From contig CP054183.1 in assembly GCA_015709695.1 (NCBI GenBank), positions 1,054,001 through 1,118,000 on the forward strand: a stretch of DNA of 64,000 nucleotides, given 5' to 3'. Position 1 is the stretch's first letter; each line of letters opens with the position of its first letter. Below the pieces are notes generated by a model. It searched no databases. It saw only the letters and a list, made by a program, of their open reading frames with translations, and had not been told where the DNA came from. Shown here piece after piece: positions 59,347 through 64,000 of this stretch. The position numbers and the translations under genes are program-made. This DNA comes from Gammaproteobacteria bacterium. Lineage in GTDB: Bacteria > Pseudomonadota > Gammaproteobacteria > Steroidobacterales > GCA-2729495.

Positions 59347-60537
59347 TCAGCCGACGGGCTGGCCACGGGTCATCCACCAGGCACAGGCGCTCAGCGTGGC
59401 CGAGGCGGCGATCATCCAGGCCACGGGGGCGAACGAGCCGTCGTAGAGCTGGCCGGCGATGATGCTGAAGCTGCCGCTGGTGACCAGCGCCAGGGAACTC
59501 GACAGACCCGATGCGGTGCCGGCAATGTCCGGCCGGTGGTTCACCGTGCCCGCGGTGGAAAGCGGTGTGGTGATACCCGCGGTCAACATCAATCCGGCCA
59601 GCGGCAGCATCAGCCCGGCCAGTGACACGCCCAGGGCCGAAGCGGCGAGCGCCAGCGCGATGCCGGCGGCAGCGGCGCCGAGGGCGGCCCAGCGCAACGC
59701 CTTCGACACGCTGATGCCCGAGCTGAGCCGCGCGCCCATGGTTGCCCCGGCGATGTAGACCAGGCCCATGCTGCTCCAGATCAGGCCGAATTGCTGCTGG
59801 CCCAGGCCCAGATGCTCCTGGAAGACGATGGCGCCGACAGCGAGGAAGGCGAAGAAGCAGCCCTGGGTGAACGCATACATCAGCGTGTAGCCCATGAAGA
59901 CACGGGAGCCCAGCAGCTCCCGGTAGCTGACCAGCCAGCTGGTGGTCTGGCGTCTGGTCGTGGCGCCCGTGCCCCGTGTCTCGGGCAGGTGCATGCCGAG
60001 CGCGATGGTGACGACGAATCCCAGCACTGCGCTGGCCCCGAAAACCGATGTAGGGCCTGCCGATGCACCCAGCAGGCCGCCCACAGCCGGCCCGACCACC
60101 GGCGCGACACCCATGGCCGCTCCGATCCAGGCCAGTGCCCGCACCGCACCCAGGGCGTCGTGGGTGTCGCGCACGATGGCGCGGGAGCCGACGGTACCGA
60201 CGCTGGCACCGAGGGCCTGCAGGATGCGCATGAGGACCAGTGCCGGATAAGTCGGGCTGAACAGGCAGCCGAGGCTTGCCAGGGTGAACAGCGCGAAGCC
60301 GGCCAGCATCACCGGCCGGCGTCCGATGCGGTCGGACAGCGCGCCGGCCAGCGGCTGGCCGACCCCGAGACCGAACAAATAGGCGGCGATCAGGTATTGC
60401 GCCTCGCCGTTGTCGATGCCGAAGGCGGCAGCCATGGCCGCCAGTGTCGGCACCACGACGATCATGCCGAATGGCGAGAGCGAACTCGCCAGGCTGAGCA
60501 GGACCAGCGAGGGCCGTGCTGCCTCGGCGTCGGGCAA
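59347..60537 (-). CDS. MFS multidrug efflux transporter, Bcr/CflA type
   Basis: 396 residues, 12 transmembrane helices. Typical segments are [50 protein letters not shown] (the DRxGRR loop) and [21 protein letters not shown] (motif C region). Such pumps export diverse small molecules. The start is TTG at 60537, right after the etfA TGA, so it is in the etfBA transcription unit. The 3' end is convergent with the membrane-protein gene. Confidence 0.88.
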   Translation of the reverse strand: MPDAEAARPSLVLLSLASSLSPFGMIVVVPTLAAMAAAFGIDNGEAQYLIAAYLFGLGVGQPLAGALSDRIGRRPVMLAGFALFTLASLGCLFSPTYPALVLMRILQALGASVGTVGSRAIVRDTHDALGAVRALAWIGAAMGVAPVVGPAVGGLLGASAGPTSVFGASAVLGFVVTIALGMHLPETRGTGATTRRQTTSWLVSYRELLGSRVFMGYTLMYAFTQGCFFAFLAVGAIVFQEHLGLGQQQFGLIWSSMGLVYIAGATMGARLSSGISVSKALRWAALGAAAAGIALALAASALGVSLAGLMLPLAGLMLTAGITTPLSTAGTVNHRPDIAGTASGLSSSLALVTSGSFSIIAGQLYDGSFAPVAWMIAASATLSACAWWMTRGQPVG

Positions 60538-60538
60538 T

Positions 60539-61483
60539 TCAGGCCAGCCGCTTTGCCAGCGCGGGAATGACTTCGAACAGGTCGCCCACCAGGCCGATGT
60601 CGGCGACCTGGAAGATGGCTGCCTCGGGATCCTTGTTGACGGCGACGATCAGGCCGGCGTCCTTGATGCCCGTCAGGTGCTGGATGGCACCGGATATGCC
60701 GAATGCCATGTACAGCTCCGGTGCGATGATCTTGCCCGTCTGGCCGACCTGCATGTCATTGGGTACGTAGCCGGCATCGACCGCTGCGCGCGAGGCACCG
60801 ACGGCGGCGCCGACTTTCGCGGCGAGATCATAGAGCAGGGCGAAGTTGGCCTCGCTGCCGACACCGCGGCCGCCGGAGATCACCACGCGGGCGGTCTGCA
60901 GGTCCGGGCGGTCGCCACCGCCGCCCGCGCGCAGTTCCACGAAGCGCGTGTGCCCTGGCAGTGTTGTCGCCGCTTCCGCTGTCTCCACCGGCGCCGGCCC
61001 GCCGGGCCCCGCCGGCTTGAACGAGGCGGCACGCACGGTGGCCACCACCGGCACGCCATCTGCCACTTCCACCGTGATGAGCGCGTTGCCCGCGTAGACC
61101 GGCCGCTTGAAGCGGCGTGGTCCCTCGACGCTCATCAGGTCGCTGACCTGGTCGACGCCAAGCAGTCCGGCGATGCGCGGCATGAGGTCCTTGCCAAAGG
61201 TGGTGGAGGGTCCGAGCACGTGGCTGTAGCCGGCTGCGAGTGCCGCCACCTGCGGCGCCAGCACCGCGGCCAGCGGCGCGGCGTTCTCGGCCCTCTGCAG
61301 GGTGCGCACCCGGGCCACGCCCTGCAATGCCGCGGCCTGCGCCGCCGGTGCGGCGCAATCGCTGCCGAGCACCACGACGTCGGCGCCCGCCGCATCGATC
61401 TGCAGCGCACAGCTGATGCAACGGGCCGTGCTCTGGTTGAGGCTGCCCCCCGAATGTTCGGCGACGACGAGTACCTTGGCCAT
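60539..61483 (-). CDS. etfA: electron transfer flavoprotein alpha subunit
   Basis: FAD-carrying subunit of ETF that accepts electrons from acyl-CoA and other flavin dehydrogenases. 314 residues: [13 protein letters not shown], the C-terminal FAD domain with [24 protein letters not shown] and [27 protein letters not shown]. It follows etfB by 41 bp. Confidence 0.96.
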   Translation of the reverse strand: MAKVLVVAEHSGGSLNQSTARCISCALQIDAAGADVVVLGSDCAAPAAQAAALQGVARVRTLQRAENAAPLAAVLAPQVAALAAGYSHVLGPSTTFGKDLMPRIAGLLGVDQVSDLMSVEGPRRFKRPVYAGNALITVEVADGVPVVATVRAASFKPAGPGGPAPVETAEAATTLPGHTRFVELRAGGGGDRPDLQTARVVISGGRGVGSEANFALLYDLAAKVGAAVGASRAAVDAGYVPNDMQVGQTGKIIAPELYMAFGISGAIQHLTGIKDAGLIVAVNKDPEAAIFQVADIGLVGDLFEVIPALAKRLA

Positions 61484-61524
61484 CTTGGTCCAGTCCTGGT
61501 TGGAAGTTCGGCGTGAAGGGGAGG

Positions 61525-62277
61525 TCAGTTGAAGAAGCCCTTGTCGCGAAGGCTGGCCAGCAAGCCGTCGACATCGCTGACCATGGTGCCCTTCTGGCGC
61601 GGCTGCGGCGCTTCCCATGCCACGGTCCGCAGGTGGCTGGCTGCCTCGATACCCAGCGCGGCCAGCGTCAGCGTCTCCAGCGGTTTCTTCTTCGCCTTCA
61701 TGATGTCCGGCAGCTTCACGTAGCGGGGCTCGTTGAGGCGCAGGTCCGTGGTCACCACCGCCGGCAGGTCGACGTCGATGACCTCCAGGCCGGCATCGAC
61801 TTCGCGGGTCACGCTGGCGGTGGTTCCCGTCACCTCCAGCCTGGAGGCGAAGGTGGCCTGCGGCCGGTCCCAGAGGGCAGCCAGCATCTGGCCGGTCTGG
61901 TTGCAGTCATCGTCGATGGCCTGCTTGCCGAGCAGCACCAGGCCCGGCTGCTCGCGCTCCACGAGCCGCAGGAAAGCGCGTGCCGCGGTCAGCGGCAGGA
62001 TCTCCCCGGCATGCTCCACGAGGATGGCGCGGTCGGCTCCCATGGCGAGCCCGGTACGCAACTGCTGCTGGCAGTCCGCCGGGCCGATGGTGACCACCAG
62101 CACTTCCGCTGCTGCACCGCGCTCGCGCAGGCGCAGTGCTTCCTCGAGGGCGATCTCGTCGAAGGGGTTGATGCTCATCTTGACCCCCTCGGTGACCACA
62201 CCTGAATTGTCCGCTTTCAGGCGCACGCGGACGTTGTAGTCAACGACCCGCTTGAGGCATACCATGATCTTCTGCAA
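61525..62277 (-). CDS. etfB: electron transfer flavoprotein beta subunit
   Basis: AMP-binding partner of EtfA, 250 residues: CLKRVVDYNVRVRLK, the recognition-loop region NPFDEIALEEALRLRERG, and GKQAIDDDCNQTGQMLAALW. Start is TTG 62277, which yields QKIMVCLKRVV aligned to the usual MKILVxVKRVV; ATG 62265 would trim it. Both ETF genes with no dehydrogenase alongside serve multiple enzymes in the cell, perhaps including the flavoprotein at 20.6-22.0 kb. Confidence 0.95.
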   Translation of the reverse strand: MQKIMVCLKRVVDYNVRVRLKADNSGVVTEGVKMSINPFDEIALEEALRLRERGAAAEVLVVTIGPADCQQQLRTGLAMGADRAILVEHAGEILPLTAARAFLRLVEREQPGLVLLGKQAIDDDCNQTGQMLAALWDRPQATFASRLEVTGTTASVTREVDAGLEVIDVDLPAVVTTDLRLNEPRYVKLPDIMKAKKKPLETLTLAALGIEAASHLRTVAWEAPQPRQKGTMVSDVDGLLASLRDKGFFN

Positions 62278-62425
62278 GTTCGGGACTCCGCTGTGGGGCT
62301 GGCGGCGCCAGCCCTGGCCGCCGTCCGGCGGTCGGTACTTACCGGTCCGGTCGGCGGCAGCAAGGCCGGTATTTTCGTCTGGCCCGTGCGGCGGTTACAA
62401 GCACCCGTGGCGGAAGGAGGCTGCC

Positions 62426-63289
62426 ATGCCTGCTGAGCACACATCGGCCATGCTGTTGTCGGCGGCGCAGCTGGCCGCGCCGGCCGATGATCGCGTCATC
62501 GTCGATTGCCGCTTCGATCTCGCCCGGCCGGAGGCCGGCGAGCAGGCCTGGCGGGCCGGCCATATTCCGGGAGCCTGGTACGCGCACATGGATCGCGACC
62601 TTGCCGGGCCGGTCACGCCGGCCAGCGGCAGGCATCCGCTGCCGGCACCCGCGGCACTGGCTGCGTTGTTTTCCCGCTGGGGCGTAGGCAGCACGACCCT
62701 GGTCGTGGCCTACGACGATGCCGGCGGCGCCATTGCCGCGCGCCTCTGGTGGCTGCTGCGCTGGATGGGGCACCGGCGGGCCGCACTGCTCGACGGCGGC
62801 CTCGGCGCCTGGCTGGCGCAGGGCTTGCCGCTGTCGACCACCGCACCGCAGCCTGGGCCGGGCCGGTTTGCCGGGACACCCGGGCAGATGCCGACATGCG
62901 ACGCCCGGGAGATCACCGCCGGGTTGCGTGACCGGTCCCTCGCCTTGCTGGACGCCCGCGCGCCGTCACGCTATCTGGGCCGCGATGAGGCCCTCGATCC
63001 GGTGGCTGGCCACGTTCCCGGCGCGCTGAATGCACCCTACCAGCACAACCTGGGTGCGGACGGCCGGTTTCTCGATCCCGCCGGCCTGCGGACGGCCCTG
63101 TCAGGCCCGGCACAGGCGGCGCGGCAAGTCGCCGCCATGTGCGGTTCAGGGGTGACGGCCTGCCACCTCATCTTCGCGCTGGAGCGGGCGGGTCTCGGCA
63201 CTGCCAGCCTGTATCCCGGCTCCTGGAGCGAGTGGATCCGTGATCCGGCCCGGCCGGTAGCGACGGCGGCGGATGGCGGGCCGGGCTGA
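62426..63289 (+). CDS. 3-mercaptopyruvate-type sulfurtransferase (tandem rhodanese domains)
   Basis: 287 residues, two rhodanese domains: an inactive N-terminal one (VIVDCRFDLARPEAGEQAWRAGHIPGA) and an active C-terminal one with CGSGVTACHL (Cys of the CGxGVTA mercaptopyruvate type). It transfers sulfur to thiols or cyanide. ATG 62426 has GGAGG 6 nt upstream; earlier in-frame starts lie under etfB. It is divergent from etfB across a 148-bp region. Confidence 0.9.
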   Translation: MPAEHTSAMLLSAAQLAAPADDRVIVDCRFDLARPEAGEQAWRAGHIPGAWYAHMDRDLAGPVTPASGRHPLPAPAALAALFSRWGVGSTTLVVAYDDAGGAIAARLWWLLRWMGHRRAALLDGGLGAWLAQGLPLSTTAPQPGPGRFAGTPGQMPTCDAREITAGLRDRSLALLDARAPSRYLGRDEALDPVAGHVPGALNAPYQHNLGADGRFLDPAGLRTALSGPAQAARQVAAMCGSGVTACHLIFALERAGLGTASLYPGSWSEWIRDPARPVATAADGGPG

Positions 63290-63290
63290 C

Positions 63291-63791
63291 ATGCGGCTGC
63301 ACCGACAGGCGCTGGCATGGCTGGTCCTGCCGCTGTTGTCGGCCTGTGCCGGCGGCGGAGGCGAGGAGCAACCGGCGCGGCCTTTCGTCCGCGCCGGCGA
63401 ATTCGGCCAGGCCGACTGCTTCCTCAGGCGCACGGTCATGGACTTCGAGGTGCTGGACGACCGCAACCTGATCGTGTTCGCGCCGAGCCGCTCCGATCCG
63501 TACCATATGCAGGTCAGCCCGCCATCGTCCGGCCTGCGTCACGCGACGGTGCTCGCCTTCGAGGCCAGCAGCGCGCGCATCTGCGGCTACGCCGGCGAAG
63601 CGCTGCTGGTGGAGCAGCCTGGCGGCGGCCTCCAGAGGCTGTCGGTGATCGGCGTGTACCGGCTCGACGAACCAGCCCTGGCTGGCCTCGAAGCGCGTTT
63701 CGGCAAGGCGGCGGTGCCGGCGAAGCCGGTACCGCAACCGGCCGCCGGCGCGGAAATCGAGCGGGACCTGGCGGGTGAGCAGCGCCACTGA
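63291..63791 (+). CDS. lipoprotein of unknown function
   Basis: 166 residues with a lipobox (LPLLSACAGG; lipidated Cys near residue 19) after a basic start MRLHRQALAW. The rest is soluble and largely beta, with DRNLIVFAPSRSDPYHMQV and ARICGY. A DUF6491-like pattern is possible, but I do not assert it. It starts 1 bp after the sulfurtransferase stop and so is probably co-transcribed. Confidence 0.75.
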   Translation: MRLHRQALAWLVLPLLSACAGGGGEEQPARPFVRAGEFGQADCFLRRTVMDFEVLDDRNLIVFAPSRSDPYHMQVSPPSSGLRHATVLAFEASSARICGYAGEALLVEQPGGGLQRLSVIGVYRLDEPALAGLEARFGKAAVPAKPVPQPAAGAEIERDLAGEQRH

Positions 63792-63834
63792 CCGCGGGCA
63801 TCATGGAAAGACATCAAGGCGAGGAATGAAAACG

Positions 63835-64000
63835 ATGAGCAGCATCCTGCAGCGTGACCACCGTTCGGTACGGGGCACGATCCGCTACACCAGCAACAAG
63901 CCCGACCGGCTCGGCCAGGAGCGGGGGCGCGAGTATTTCATGATCGATACCCACAGCGATGGCCGCCGCAGCTGCATCGCCCACTGCGAGATCGACGACC
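63835..64000 (+). CDS. start of a gene running off the window end (unknown)
   Basis: The frame starts at ATG 63835 (GAGGA 9 nt upstream; ATG 63826 also in frame) and reads MSSILQRDHRSVRGTIRYTS and RGREYFMIDTHSDGRRS in the 55 codons seen. It looks like the N-terminus of a beta-rich soluble protein (ligand-binding or lipocalin-like at a guess). It is cut at the window end, so no assignment is made. Confidence 0.55.
   Translation, partial: MSSILQRDHRSVRGTIRYTSNKPDRLGQERGREYFMIDTHSDGRRSCIAHCEIDD

Overview
The window is chromosomal DNA from a high-GC bacterium (about two thirds G+C by eye), almost certainly a gammaproteobacterium. The evidence is the thrS-infC-rpmI-rplT-pheS-pheT-ihfA-merR order, a complete his operon preceded by a TrpR-family regulator, and a fused aspartate kinase/diaminopimelate decarboxylase. 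The last two features are best known from Xanthomonadales and related deep-branching lineages. I cannot name the genus. Gene density is high, overlapping ATGA stop/start pairs are common, and almost all of the window is ordinary core metabolism.

Layout. 1-2.6 kb: a TonB-dependent receptor cut by the window edge. 2.6-13.7 kb: housekeeping genes (tRNA-Asn, aspartate aminotransferase, uvrB, tRNA-Val, the translation operon from thrS to pheT, ihfA, a MerR regulator, tRNA-Pro). 13.9-20.5 kb: an accessory region with a cupin protein, a nitrilase-fold protein lacking two of its three catalytic residues, and a class III cyclase-like gene. The last two are separated by a roughly 3.2-kb insert carrying a broken acyl-CoA ligase end, an RHS fragment and an orphan secreted protein; a 31-bp near-perfect direct repeat bounds the insert. 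20.6-27.6 kb: a D-2-hydroxyacid dehydrogenase-type flavoprotein, ilvD, the lysine AK/DAPDC fusion and an Ada-like methyltransferase. 27.6-34.7 kb: the complete histidine operon on the minus strand, led by a TrpR/YerC-family regulator. 34.9-40.0 kb: metB, then ilvE-leuC-leuD-leuB on the minus strand.

40.4-44.3 kb: a TonB-ExbB-ExbD-ExbD-TPR energy-transduction operon ending in a clear intrinsic terminator. 44.4-58 kb: a catabolic region with a [2Fe-2S] ferredoxin, VOC protein, family III CoA-transferase, HMG-CoA-lyase-type aldolase, HyuA/HyuB pair, IclR regulator, aldo/keto reductase, aldehyde dehydrogenase, SDR and MFS transporter. 58-64 kb: peroxiredoxin, a membrane protein, a Bcr/CflA-type efflux pump, ETF beta and alpha, a 3-mercaptopyruvate-type sulfurtransferase, a lipoprotein and a gene running off the end.

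The points most worth a second look are the RHS insert splitting the cyclase/nitrilase pair, the pseudo-nitrilase, the non-AUG starts (AUC for infC, AUU for hisF), the 26-bp palindrome in front of the TrpR-like his regulator, and the HyuAB/HMG-lyase/CoA-transferase module, whose substrate is unknown. I saw no CRISPR array, prophage, transposase or obvious defence system.
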